Assembly (NCBI GenBank): GCA_016196925.1
Contig: JACPWS010000013.1
Coordinates: 1 to 44,863, forward strand
Length of the DNA stretch: 44,863 nucleotides
Source: Burkholderiales bacterium
GTDB lineage: Bacteria; Pseudomonadota; Gammaproteobacteria; Burkholderiales; Burkholderiaceae_D
Direction: 5' to 3'
The stretch's first letter is position 1, and each line of letters opens with the position of its first letter. The notes beneath the pieces were generated by a model. The model did not search any database and had not been told where the DNA came from. It saw only the letters and a list, made by a program, of their open reading frames with translations. This document shows positions 24,150 through 32,353 of this stretch, piece by piece. The position numbers were made by a program, and so were the translations under genes.

Positions 24150-25694
24150 ATGACCATCCTGCTGACCACCCTGAATGCCCGCTACGCCCATGCCTCGCTG
24201 GGTTTGCGTTACCTGCTCGCCAATATGGGGGATTTGCGGGAGCAAACCAGCCTGCAGGAATTCGTGATCGGGCAGCGCAGCACCGATATCGTCGAAAAAA
24301 TCCTGGCGCAGCGCCAGCCCGGCGAAAAACTCATCGTCGGCTTCGGCGTGTATATCTGGAACGTGGTCGAGATTACCCAAGTGGTAGCGGTACTGAAGCG
24401 CGTGGCGCCTGAAGTAGTGGTGGTGCTGGGCGGGCCGGAAGTCTCCTATGAAAGCGGCGAGCAAGAGATCGTCAGGCTGGCCGATTACACCATCACCGGC
24501 TGGGGTGATGTCAGTTTCGCCGCGCTGTGCCGCCAGATCCTGCACGGCCCGCAGCCGCTGATGAAAATCCACGCCGGAGTGCAAGCCAGACTGGACGAAC
24601 TGCAGTCGCCGTATCAGCTGTACAGCGACACGGATATCCGCCAGCGCACCCTGTATGTCGAGGCTTCGCGCGGTTGTCCGTTCAAGTGCGAATTCTGCCT
24701 GTCTTCGCTGGACAAGACCGCCTGGCCGTTCGCCATCGACGCCTTTCTGGCCGAAATGGAAAGCCTGTACCAGCGCGGCGCGCGCCTGTACAAGTTCGTC
24801 GACCGCACCTTCAACCTGAACGTGAAGACCAGCCTGAAGATCATGCAATTCTTCCTCGACAAGCTGGAGGCCGCGCCGCACGATCCGGTGTTCGCGCATT
24901 TCGAGGTGGTGCCCGATCATTTGCCGGAAGCGCTGAAGGCCGGCATACAAAAATTCCCGGCCGGCACCCTGCAATTCGAGATCGGCATCCAAAGCTTCAA
25001 CCCCGCAGTGCAGACCCTGATCAGCCGCAAGCAAAACAACGAGAAAGCGGCCGAAAATATACGCTGGCTATGCCAGCATTCGCAGGCCCATCTGCACGTA
25101 GACCTGATCGCCGGACTGCCGGGCGAAACGCTGGACAGCTTCGCCGCCGGCTTCGACCAGCTGTATGCGCTGGGGCCGCATGAAATCCAGTTCGGCATCC
25201 TGAAACGCCTGCGCGGCACGCCTATCATCCGCCATACCGAGGCGTATGGCCTGGCGTTCGACCCGCAGCCGCCGTACACCATCCTGGCCAACAAGGATGT
25301 GCCGTTTGACTATATGCAGCGCCTGGTGCGCTTCGCGCGTTACTGGGACATGGTGGCGAATTCCGGCCGCTTCGCGCATACCCTGCCGGTGCTGCTGGCG
25401 GAGTCGCCGTTTGCAAACTTCATGGCGCTGTCGGACTGGCTGTACGCAAATACCGACGCCACCCACAAGATCGCACTGGACCGCCTGGCGGCGCTGGTGA
25501 CGCGCTGGCTGGTGCAGGAAAGGGGCTTGGAGACCGCTGCAGTGGAAGCGCTGCTGGCCAGCGATTACGCCGGGCAAGAGCAGCACAAGCAAAACGGCCG
25601 CAAACAGCGCCAGCTGGCCGAGGCGGCCAAAAGCGCAGAGCAGCGCAAGACGGCGCCGCTACCGCAACGCCAGGCGCGCCATCTGGCGGCCTGA
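24150..25694 (+). CDS. B12-binding-domain radical SAM protein (DUF4080 type)
   Basis: It has 514 residues from the ATG at 24150. The N-terminal 140 residues form a B12-binding-like Rossmann domain (TTLNARYAHASLGLRYLL, VVVVLGGPEVSYE) without the DxHxxG motif of base-off cobalamin binding. The radical SAM domain has the 4Fe-4S motif C176-x3-C180-x2-C183 in SRGCPFKCEFC, followed by TLQFEIGIQSFNPAVQTLISRKQ and HLHVDLIAGLPGET. The C-terminal region (residues about 340-480) fits DUF4080. Enzymes of this class modify RNA, lipids or metabolites; the substrate is unknown. A Lys/Gln/Ala-rich tail ends the protein. No other pathway gene is adjacent. Confidence 0.88.
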   Translation: MTILLTTLNARYAHASLGLRYLLANMGDLREQTSLQEFVIGQRSTDIVEKILAQRQPGEKLIVGFGVYIWNVVEITQVVAVLKRVAPEVVVVLGGPEVSYESGEQEIVRLADYTITGWGDVSFAALCRQILHGPQPLMKIHAGVQARLDELQSPYQLYSDTDIRQRTLYVEASRGCPFKCEFCLSSLDKTAWPFAIDAFLAEMESLYQRGARLYKFVDRTFNLNVKTSLKIMQFFLDKLEAAPHDPVFAHFEVVPDHLPEALKAGIQKFPAGTLQFEIGIQSFNPAVQTLISRKQNNEKAAENIRWLCQHSQAHLHVDLIAGLPGETLDSFAAGFDQLYALGPHEIQFGILKRLRGTPIIRHTEAYGLAFDPQPPYTILANKDVPFDYMQRLVRFARYWDMVANSGRFAHTLPVLLAESPFANFMALSDWLYANTDATHKIALDRLAALVTRWLVQERGLETAAVEALLASDYAGQEQHKQNGRKQRQLAEAAKSAEQRKTAPLPQRQARHLAA

Positions 25695-25712
25695 AGCGGC
25701 CGCGATTCAGCC

Positions 25713-26027
25713 TTAGACGAATTTATCGAGGAAAGTCGCCAAGTGCCTGGCGCGCGCGACCGCATCTTCGGTGCTGCTGGCGCCTTCGGCATGGGTGGTC
25801 ATGGCGTTCGTCAGCAAGGTGACGAAGCAACGGTCGAGCGCCTTGCGCGCGGCCGACATTTGCTGGGCGATGCCGTCGCAATCTTCCGGCACGGCCGCCT
25901 TGGCGATCAGCTTTTGCACGCCGCGCAACTGGCCTTCGACGCGCGCCAGGCGGTGCAGTAAATCGGTTTTCTGGGCTTCGCTCAATGCCGTGCCTTGAAC
26001 GATTTTAAGTGGGGGAGTATCTGCCAT
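25713..26027 (-). CDS. CsoR/RcnR/FrmR-family metal- or small-molecule-sensing repressor
   Basis: 104 residues. The all-helical DUF156 fold is evident: LLHRLARVEGQLRGVQKLI and EDCDGIAQQMSAARKALDRC. Cys50 corresponds to the conserved first-ligand Cys (FrmR Cys35). By direct alignment with FrmR, the position of His60 is Ala75 here, while Cys67 and His79 lie nearby. The ligand set therefore differs from textbook CsoR (C-H-C), RcnR (H-C-H-H) and FrmR. The ATG at 26027 follows AGGAGA. A palindrome at 26078-26093 is an operator candidate. No metal exporter or aldehyde dehydrogenase is adjacent, so the inducer cannot be named. Confidence 0.85.
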   Translation of the reverse strand: MADTPPLKIVQGTALSEAQKTDLLHRLARVEGQLRGVQKLIAKAAVPEDCDGIAQQMSAARKALDRCFVTLLTNAMTTHAEGASSTEDAVARARHLATFLDKFV

Positions 26028-26077
26028 GATGGTTCTCCTGCGTAGTATTTATGTGGTGAAACGGGGTGATGTTGCTC

Positions 26078-26093
26078 ATACTCTACTGAGTAT
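26078..26093. promoter_or_regulatory. Candidate operator of the CsoR-family gene
   Basis: ATACTC-TACT-GAGTAT, a perfect 6-bp inverted repeat with a 4-base spacer, lies 51 bp upstream of the repressor ATG. CsoR-family proteins bind palindromes near their own promoters, so autoregulation is plausible. The site lacks the G-tract seen in classical RcnR/CsoR operators. Confidence 0.45.
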
Positions 26094-26254
26094 CGTACCA
26101 CCAATCGAGCCGCGCGAGGAAACGGAATGCGGCCTTGCGCATACTTACTTTGCAATAAATCCATCGTAATTTAAGCAATGTTTACCTAGACTCCGGTCAT
26201 GGGTTTTCCTCTTTTACCCACTGCCGGATGCATCTCGAATGTCAGGAAAATAAA

Positions 26255-28186
26255 ATGAGCGCAACTTCCTCCCTCAGCAAGCTCTTGCTGTGGCAAAAAT
26301 TCATACTCCTGAGTATCGTCGCGCTGGTGCTGGCCGCCATTCCTTCGAGCATGTACATGGCCGAAGCCGCCAAAAATCTGGATGCCGCGCTGCTGGAGAG
26401 ACAGGGTTTGCCGGCCATGACGCAAATCCTGAAGACCGTGCAGCTGACGCAACAACACCGCGGCTTGTCGGCCCTGGTATTGGGCGGCATCGCCAGCGCC
26501 AAGGAAAAACGCGAAGCCAAGCAAAAAGAAGCCGATCTGGCGTATGCGGCGATGGAAGGGATAGTCAAAGGCCTGGATAACAAAGCGCTCCAGACCGCCT
26601 GGGACCAGGCGGCGCGCGATTGGGCCAGCCTGCGCGACAACGTCGCCAAAGCGAGCATCAGCGTCCCGCAAAGTTACCAGGCGCACAGTGCGCTGGTGCC
26701 GGAATTGCTGGTGGTGAACGACCTGATCGGCGATTATTTCGGCCTCAGCCTCGATCCGAATGTTGACAGTTATCAATTGATACAGACGATGTATTATGTC
26801 CAGCCCTATCTGACCGAAGAACTGGGACGCATGCGCGCCAAGGGAGCCGGTTTGCTGGCAAAAAAAGAAGCCAGCCAGGAAGACAAGATGGTGGTGTCGG
26901 AACTTGTCGCGCGCGCGCGCGACAAGACGCGGCAAATGGACAGCGCCTTCGGTAAGGCAGTATTGGCGAATCCCGGGCTGCAGGAAAAACTGGGGCCGGC
27001 CATGAAAAACGCGGCCGAACTGGCGGCGAGCGCGATGCAGACTGCCACCGAGAAAATTGCCAAGGCCGAGGCCATGGAATTCTCGTCGGTCGAATACGTC
27101 AGGCTGTGCACCGAAGCCATCGACGCCCAATTCCAGCTGAATGCGCTCGCCACGCAAGAGATGAATCTGATCCTGGAGCTCAGGATCGCCGATTTTTATA
27201 AGCTCAGATGGATGATGCTGGGTTCCATGCTGCTGCTGATCTTGCCGGCCGGCGTATTCGCCCGGGCCATCGCGCGCTCGGTCAGCCAGCCGCTGGAACA
27301 GGCGGTCGCCGTCGCGCAACAGATAGCCGGCGGCGATTTGCGCATGCAAGTGCAGGCCGACAGCAATAACGAAACCGGCCAGTTGCTGCGCGCCTTGCAA
27401 GCGATGCGCCTGAGCCTGGTCAACATCGTCAGCGACGTCCGCAGCAGCATCGAAAACATCGATAACGGCGCCAACGACATCGCCAACGGCAATGTCGATT
27501 TGTCCGCGCGCACCGAGAACCAGGCTTCCCGCCTGGAAGAAACCGCCTCTTCCATGGAAGAAATGAGCGCGACCGTCAGGCAAAATGCCGACAGCACCCG
27601 GCAAGCGCAGCAATTGGTGAACGACGCCACCCGGGTCGCCGTCCACGGCGGCGATATCGTGACCGAAGTGGTGCAGACCATGGGCGCCATCAACGACAGC
27701 TCGCGCAAGATTTTCGACATCATAGGCGTGATCGACGGCATCGCGTTCCAGACCAATATCCTGGCGCTGAATGCGGCGGTGGAAGCGGCGCGCGCCGGCG
27801 AACAGGGGCGCGGCTTCGCGGTCGTTGCCGCCGAAGTGCGCAACCTGGCGCAGCGCAGCGCGGCCGCCGCCAAGGAAATCAAGGTATTGATAGGCGGCAG
27901 CGTGGAACAGGTGGAGACCGGCAACAAGCTCGCTGGCCAGGCCGGCCAGGCCATGAACGAGATCGTCGCCAGCGTGAAACGGGTCACCGACGTGATGGCC
28001 GAAATCGTCACCGCCAACGAACAGCAAAGCGCGGGAATACAACAAATCGATCAGGCGATTTCAAAAATGGATGAAATGACGCAGCAAAACGCCGCCCTGG
28101 TGGAACAGGCGGCGGCCGCCGCCGAAGGCTTGCGCGAACAATCGCAAGTGCTGATGCAGTCGGTCGGTGTGTTCAAGCTGCATTGA
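26255..28186 (+). CDS. Methyl-accepting chemotaxis protein with large periplasmic domain
   Basis: 643 residues from the ATG at 26255 (CAGGAAAA upstream). TM1 is near residues 12-32, then comes a periplasmic domain of about 280 residues (TQQHRGLSALVLGG is reminiscent of NIT-type all-helical sensor domains), TM2 (WMMLGSMLLLILPAGVFA) near 320-340, HAMP and the signalling coiled coil with the tip [20 protein letters not shown]. The signalling region is nearly identical to that of the receptor at 19768-21432, whereas the sensor domains are unrelated, suggesting domain swapping. The ligand is unknown, and no CheR tether is seen. Confidence 0.94.
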   Translation: MSATSSLSKLLLWQKFILLSIVALVLAAIPSSMYMAEAAKNLDAALLERQGLPAMTQILKTVQLTQQHRGLSALVLGGIASAKEKREAKQKEADLAYAAMEGIVKGLDNKALQTAWDQAARDWASLRDNVAKASISVPQSYQAHSALVPELLVVNDLIGDYFGLSLDPNVDSYQLIQTMYYVQPYLTEELGRMRAKGAGLLAKKEASQEDKMVVSELVARARDKTRQMDSAFGKAVLANPGLQEKLGPAMKNAAELAASAMQTATEKIAKAEAMEFSSVEYVRLCTEAIDAQFQLNALATQEMNLILELRIADFYKLRWMMLGSMLLLILPAGVFARAIARSVSQPLEQAVAVAQQIAGGDLRMQVQADSNNETGQLLRALQAMRLSLVNIVSDVRSSIENIDNGANDIANGNVDLSARTENQASRLEETASSMEEMSATVRQNADSTRQAQQLVNDATRVAVHGGDIVTEVVQTMGAINDSSRKIFDIIGVIDGIAFQTNILALNAAVEAARAGEQGRGFAVVAAEVRNLAQRSAAAAKEIKVLIGGSVEQVETGNKLAGQAGQAMNEIVASVKRVTDVMAEIVTANEQQSAGIQQIDQAISKMDEMTQQNAALVEQAAAAAEGLREQSQVLMQSVGVFKLH

Positions 28187-28287
28187 GCGGGCACGCCCGG
28201 TGCGACGAGCGGCATTTTTTTAAAACCGGTTCAATTTCCTGCCCGCTTTGAAGCATAATTGCCTCAGTTCCATCACGGTAATTTTTC

Positions 28288-31287
28288 ATGTCAAAGTTAC
28301 AGCAGTTGGCGCAACCCGCGCCATCCAGGCCAGCGCAGACGGCCGGACATTTCTTGTTGGTCATGCTGGCTTATTTTTGCGTCGGGCGCATAGGACTGGC
28401 GATTCCGTATGTGAGTCCCAGCGTCAGCCTGATCTGGCTGCCGACCGGCATCGCGATCGCCGGCATGCTGCACTATGGGAGCAAGATGCTGGCCGCCGTG
28501 TATCTGGCGGCCCTGGCGCTGGAAATGTCGGCCGGCTTCAGCTTTTTAGTCGCGGCCAGCCTGGCGATAGGCAATACGCTGGGGCCGTTTCTGAGCGGCT
28601 GGCTGTTGCAAAAACAAGGCTTCCGCCGGAATTTTTCGCGCCGGCGCGATGTGGTCGCGTACGGCCTGGCGGCGATGGCCGGCATGTGCATCTCCGCCAG
28701 CGGCGGCGCGCTGACGCTGGGCCTGAGCGGACTGAGCCCGGCCGCCTTGCCGGTGTGGCTGACCTGGTGGGCCGGCGACACGGTCGGCGCCTTGCTGGCC
28801 GGCCCCCTGATCCTGTCCTTTTCCCTGGAAGCCCTCAGCCAGTTGCTGCAAAGGCGTAAGGAAGTAACGATTTTCCTGCTGATCTTTATCGCCGCCAACT
28901 GGCTGATTTTCGTCTCGCCTTACAGCCAGTTCCATCTGGCTTTCGTCGCGGTCAGCGTGATGATCTGGGCCGCCATGCGTTTCGGCATTACCGGCGCCTC
29001 GCTGGCGGTGCTGGCCGGTTCGCTGTTTGCGGCCTGGGCCACCTCGCACGGCCACGGCCAGTTTTCGCGCGGGGATCAGACCGATTTGCTGCTGCTCTGG
29101 GCCTACATGAGCGCCATGGTCTTGATCACCCTGACGATCACGGCCTTGCAGGCGGAAAGCATAGACGCCGCGCGACAAATCCGGGCCGCCTATCAGCGCA
29201 TCAATAAAGTGGCGTCGCGCCTGCCCGGCCTGATCCTGCAATACCGGATACGCCCCGATCGCACGGCATGCATCCCGTATGCCAGCGACGCCATCGTGCA
29301 GATGTTTGAAGTCAGCCAGGAACAAGTGAAAGACGACGCCCTGCAGCTGTTCCAGCGCATCGATGCGCGCGACATAGAAAGCGGCACGCTGGCGATACGT
29401 CAGGCGATGCGCAGCATGTCGGCCTGGCAAAGCGAGTTTCGCCTGCGCCGCCTGGACGGCAGCGTGCGCTGGCTCTACATCGACGGCTTGCCCGAACGCG
29501 AAGCGGACGGCGCTATGCTCTGGCATTGCTTCGTGACCGACATCACCGAGCGCAAGCAGGCCGAGCAGGATTTACGGATCGCCGCCTACACGTTCGAATC
29601 GCAGGAAGGCATCTTCGTCACCGATGCCGACTGGAAGATACTGCGCCTGAACCAGGCTTACACCCGCATCACCGGCTATAGCGGCGCAGACTTGCTGGGC
29701 CAGCGGCCGCCCATGCACAAGACCAAACATCAGGACAAGGCTTTCTTCGAAAACATCGCCAGCACGCTCAGGGAACAGAAATTCTGGCACGGGGAACTCT
29801 GGAACCGCCGCAAGAACGGCGAAGTCTATCCGCAGATGATTACGCTGACGGCGATCACCGATCAGCGCGGCGAGGTCAGCAATTACATAGGCTCGTTTAC
29901 CGACATCAGCCGCCACAAGGGCTATGAGGCGGAAATCCGCAACCTGGCGTTTTACGATTCGCTGACGCAGCTGCCGAACCGGCGCCTGCTGATGGACCGG
30001 CTGCAGCACCTGATCTCGCTCAGCAACCGCAACGACAGCCACAGCGCTATCCTGTTCATCGACCTCGACAATTTTAAGACCCTGAACGACACACGCGGCC
30101 ACGACGCCGGCGACCTCTTGCTGGTGGAAACCGCGGCCCGCCTGCACACCTGCGTGCGCGACAGCGACACCGTGGCGCGCCTGGGCGGCGACGAATTCGT
30201 GGTGGTGCTGGAAGAGCTGAGTTCGCTGCGCGACGAAGCCTTGCTGCAGGCCGACCGCATCGCCGAAAAAATCCGCCTGGCGCTGAGCCAGCCGTATCAA
30301 ATCACCGATTTCGAACACCACGGATCGAGCAGCATAGGGGTCTGCCTGTTCCACGGCGGCGACAGCACGGTCAAGGATCTGTTCAAGCGCGCCGACACCG
30401 CGATGTACGAAGCCAAGACTTCCGGCCGCAACGCGGTGCGCTTCTTCGACCCGGCCATGCAGGCGATCCTGGTGGTGCGCATGTTGCTGGAATCGAATCT
30501 GCGCGTGGCGCTGGCCAACAATCAGTTCCAGCTGTATTACCAGGTGCAGGTGAATGCCGACGGCAAGCTGATCGGGGCCGAAGCCTTGCTGCGCTGGGAA
30601 CATCCCGATCGCGGCTTCATCTCGCCGGCCGAATTCATCCCGCTGGCGGAAGAGACCGGCCTGATCATCCCCATCGGTTTATGGGTATTGGAAACCGCCT
30701 GCGCCCAGATCAGGCAATGGGAAGCCAGCCCGGCCACGCGCCACCTGACGCTGGCGGTCAATGTCAGCGCCAAGCAATTCCAGCAAACCGATTTCGTCGA
30801 GACCCTGAGCGAGATCGTGCAGCGCCATGCGATCGACCCGACCCGCCTGAAGATAGAGCTGACCGAAAGCACGATTCTCGATAACGTCGACGCCACCACG
30901 GCAAAGATGCATCAACTGAAAAAACTCGGCATCGCGTTTTCCATGGACGATTTCGGCACCGGTTATTCTTCGCTCGCGTATCTGCAAAGGCTGCCGCTGA
31001 ATCAGCTGAAGATAGACCAGTCTTTCGTGCGCGACCTCAGCCACGATGAAAACGACGCCACCATCGTGCGCGCCATCATTTCGCTGGGCGTCAACCTCGG
31101 CCTGAACGTGATCGCGGAAGGCGTGGAAACCAGCGCCCAGCGCGCCTTCCTGATAGAGCACAATTGCTATGCGTTCCAGGGCTATCTGTTTTCCAGACCC
31201 TTGCCGCTGGCCGGCTTCCTGGAATTGCTGCAGCAGCCGGCTTCAGCGCGGGAACAGCAAGCTGAAATCAACCAGGTCATCCCTTAG
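28288..31287 (+). CDS. MASE1-PAS-PAS-GGDEF-EAL cyclic-di-GMP signalling protein
   Basis: 999 residues. Residues about 20-305 form a multi-span MASE1 membrane sensor (FVGRIGLAIPYVSPSVSLIWLPTGIAI-type start). Two PAS domains follow (about 311-430 and 431-555), the first ending with VTDITERKQAEQDL. The GGDEF domain begins DSLTQLPNRRLL (about 557) and has an intact LGGDEFVVV motif (about 631). The EAL domain begins near 745 with an intact GAEALLRWEHP motif, and MDDFGTGYSSLAYL and the AEGVET motif follow. Both a diguanylate cyclase and a phosphodiesterase site look complete; such hybrids often have one dominant activity. Its 3' end overlaps the Dyp peroxidase gene tail to tail by 45 bp. Confidence 0.95.
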   Translation: MSKLQQLAQPAPSRPAQTAGHFLLVMLAYFCVGRIGLAIPYVSPSVSLIWLPTGIAIAGMLHYGSKMLAAVYLAALALEMSAGFSFLVAASLAIGNTLGPFLSGWLLQKQGFRRNFSRRRDVVAYGLAAMAGMCISASGGALTLGLSGLSPAALPVWLTWWAGDTVGALLAGPLILSFSLEALSQLLQRRKEVTIFLLIFIAANWLIFVSPYSQFHLAFVAVSVMIWAAMRFGITGASLAVLAGSLFAAWATSHGHGQFSRGDQTDLLLLWAYMSAMVLITLTITALQAESIDAARQIRAAYQRINKVASRLPGLILQYRIRPDRTACIPYASDAIVQMFEVSQEQVKDDALQLFQRIDARDIESGTLAIRQAMRSMSAWQSEFRLRRLDGSVRWLYIDGLPEREADGAMLWHCFVTDITERKQAEQDLRIAAYTFESQEGIFVTDADWKILRLNQAYTRITGYSGADLLGQRPPMHKTKHQDKAFFENIASTLREQKFWHGELWNRRKNGEVYPQMITLTAITDQRGEVSNYIGSFTDISRHKGYEAEIRNLAFYDSLTQLPNRRLLMDRLQHLISLSNRNDSHSAILFIDLDNFKTLNDTRGHDAGDLLLVETAARLHTCVRDSDTVARLGGDEFVVVLEELSSLRDEALLQADRIAEKIRLALSQPYQITDFEHHGSSSIGVCLFHGGDSTVKDLFKRADTAMYEAKTSGRNAVRFFDPAMQAILVVRMLLESNLRVALANNQFQLYYQVQVNADGKLIGAEALLRWEHPDRGFISPAEFIPLAEETGLIIPIGLWVLETACAQIRQWEASPATRHLTLAVNVSAKQFQQTDFVETLSEIVQRHAIDPTRLKIELTESTILDNVDATTAKMHQLKKLGIAFSMDDFGTGYSSLAYLQRLPLNQLKIDQSFVRDLSHDENDATIVRAIISLGVNLGLNVIAEGVETSAQRAFLIEHNCYAFQGYLFSRPLPLAGFLELLQQPASAREQQAEINQVIP

Positions 31288-32124
31288 CGGCGGACACCAG
31301 AAATAACTGCCGGACAGCGGCTGCGTGAATTGGAACAGGGCGTCGACGACGCCGTCTTCGGCGCCCGACATGCGGCGCAGCTGCGCTTCGAACGCATAGA
31401 AAGAAGTGCCGAACGCGCTGAAATACAAACCGGCCTCGCTGCCGCCGGCCCACGGCATGGAACGGCGCAGCACGAAAGCCGGCGGCTCGAATTCTTCCTG
31501 CGCCGTGCGCTTCACATGCGCCGATTCCGGTGCATCTTCCAGCTCGGCATTGTCGCTCTTACGGCGACCTATCATCGCGTCTTGCGCGACCGGCGGCATG
31601 GCTTCCAGCCGCGCGAAATCATGCCGCCATTGCTGTACCGCGACGTAGCTCGAACCCGCCATACGGCCGGCGCCGACGATGGCGGTCGCCAGCGCGGCCT
31701 CGTCCCGCGGATTTTCGGTGCCGTCTTGATAGCCGCTCAGGTCGCGCCCGCCGGCATAGCTGAAGGCATAGACCTGGCGCTGCAAGTCGAAAGCCGGCGC
31801 CAGCGCCTGCAACACTGGCCTGGCCTGATGCACCAGTTCCCCGCGTTCGTCCGCGCGCAACCAGCACCAGAGCGCCGCCGGCGTGGCCGGCAAGGGGACG
31901 CGGCTGCCCGCGATGCCGCCGAAATCGCGCAAACCCGCGATTTTTTTATCGAACAAGGCCGCCAGTGCCGCCCCCACGCCCAGCACCAGCGCCCGGCCAT
32001 CCGGCTGCAGCGCCTGCAAGGCGGCGCGGGCAAGGGCCGGGTCCGCACCCGGTTTGAGCGTAAAGCTGAGGTAGCTGGCATGCGCCGGTATGGCGAGCAC
32101 TATTCCTTGCTGAAACGCGGGCAT
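31243..32124 (-). CDS. Dyp-type heme peroxidase (YfeX-like)
   Basis: 293 residues, close to E. coli YfeX (299). The GxxDG motif is present in LSGYQDGTENPR (catalytic Asp134), the proximal heme ligand is likely His203 in ESAHVKRTAQ, and the distal Arg lies in VLRRSMPW. There is no signal peptide, so it is cytoplasmic, unlike EfeB. YfeX has been proposed to release iron from heme while leaving the porphyrin intact, a claim that is disputed. The ATG at 32124 follows GAGGAG. It is divergent from a TonB receptor with a Fur-box-like site between them, which suggests a link to iron or heme metabolism. Confidence 0.92.
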   Translation of the reverse strand: MPAFQQGIVLAIPAHASYLSFTLKPGADPALARAALQALQPDGRALVLGVGAALAALFDKKIAGLRDFGGIAGSRVPLPATPAALWCWLRADERGELVHQARPVLQALAPAFDLQRQVYAFSYAGGRDLSGYQDGTENPRDEAALATAIVGAGRMAGSSYVAVQQWRHDFARLEAMPPVAQDAMIGRRKSDNAELEDAPESAHVKRTAQEEFEPPAFVLRRSMPWAGGSEAGLYFSAFGTSFYAFEAQLRRMSGAEDGVVDALFQFTQPLSGSYFWCPPLRDDLVDFSLLFPR

Positions 32125-32233
32125 GGCGCGACTCCTCGATGACGGACCAGCATAGGATAGCCGATGGCGGACCAGGCCGGCGCAGGAAAATCGCGCCGAT
32201 CTATCGCGATACGCATCAATTTCTATTTACAAA

Positions 32234-32266
32234 TTGATTGAGAATGATTCGCGTTTGCGTTAAGAT
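32234..32266 (+). promoter_or_regulatory. Fur-box-like site and promoter of the siderophore receptor
   Basis: A 19-bp site at 32234-32252 (TTGATTGAGAATGATTCGC) matches 11 of 19 positions of the classical Fur consensus. It overlaps a -35 TTGAGA (32238-32243), which stands 17 bp from a -10 TAAGAT (32261-32266). Iron-Fur repression of the receptor gene is therefore expected. The divergent peroxidase gene may share the site. Confidence 0.6.
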
Positions 32267-32353
32267 CGCCATCCCTTGCCTGAAACACAAAGCATGACGC
32301 GGCACCGTCGCCCGCCTGCCGCACCCGATTTTTAAAACGCAAAACGAGAAATA

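Noticed and set aside
23976..25034. N-terminal extension of the small exported protein gene
   Set aside because: It is antisense to the radical SAM gene; the signal peptide and a GAGGAAAA ribosome binding site fix the start at 23975.
26186..28045. 619-codon minus-strand open frame antisense to a chemoreceptor
   Set aside because: His/Gly/Arg-rich shadow of the conserved MCP coding frame; no domain or start signal.
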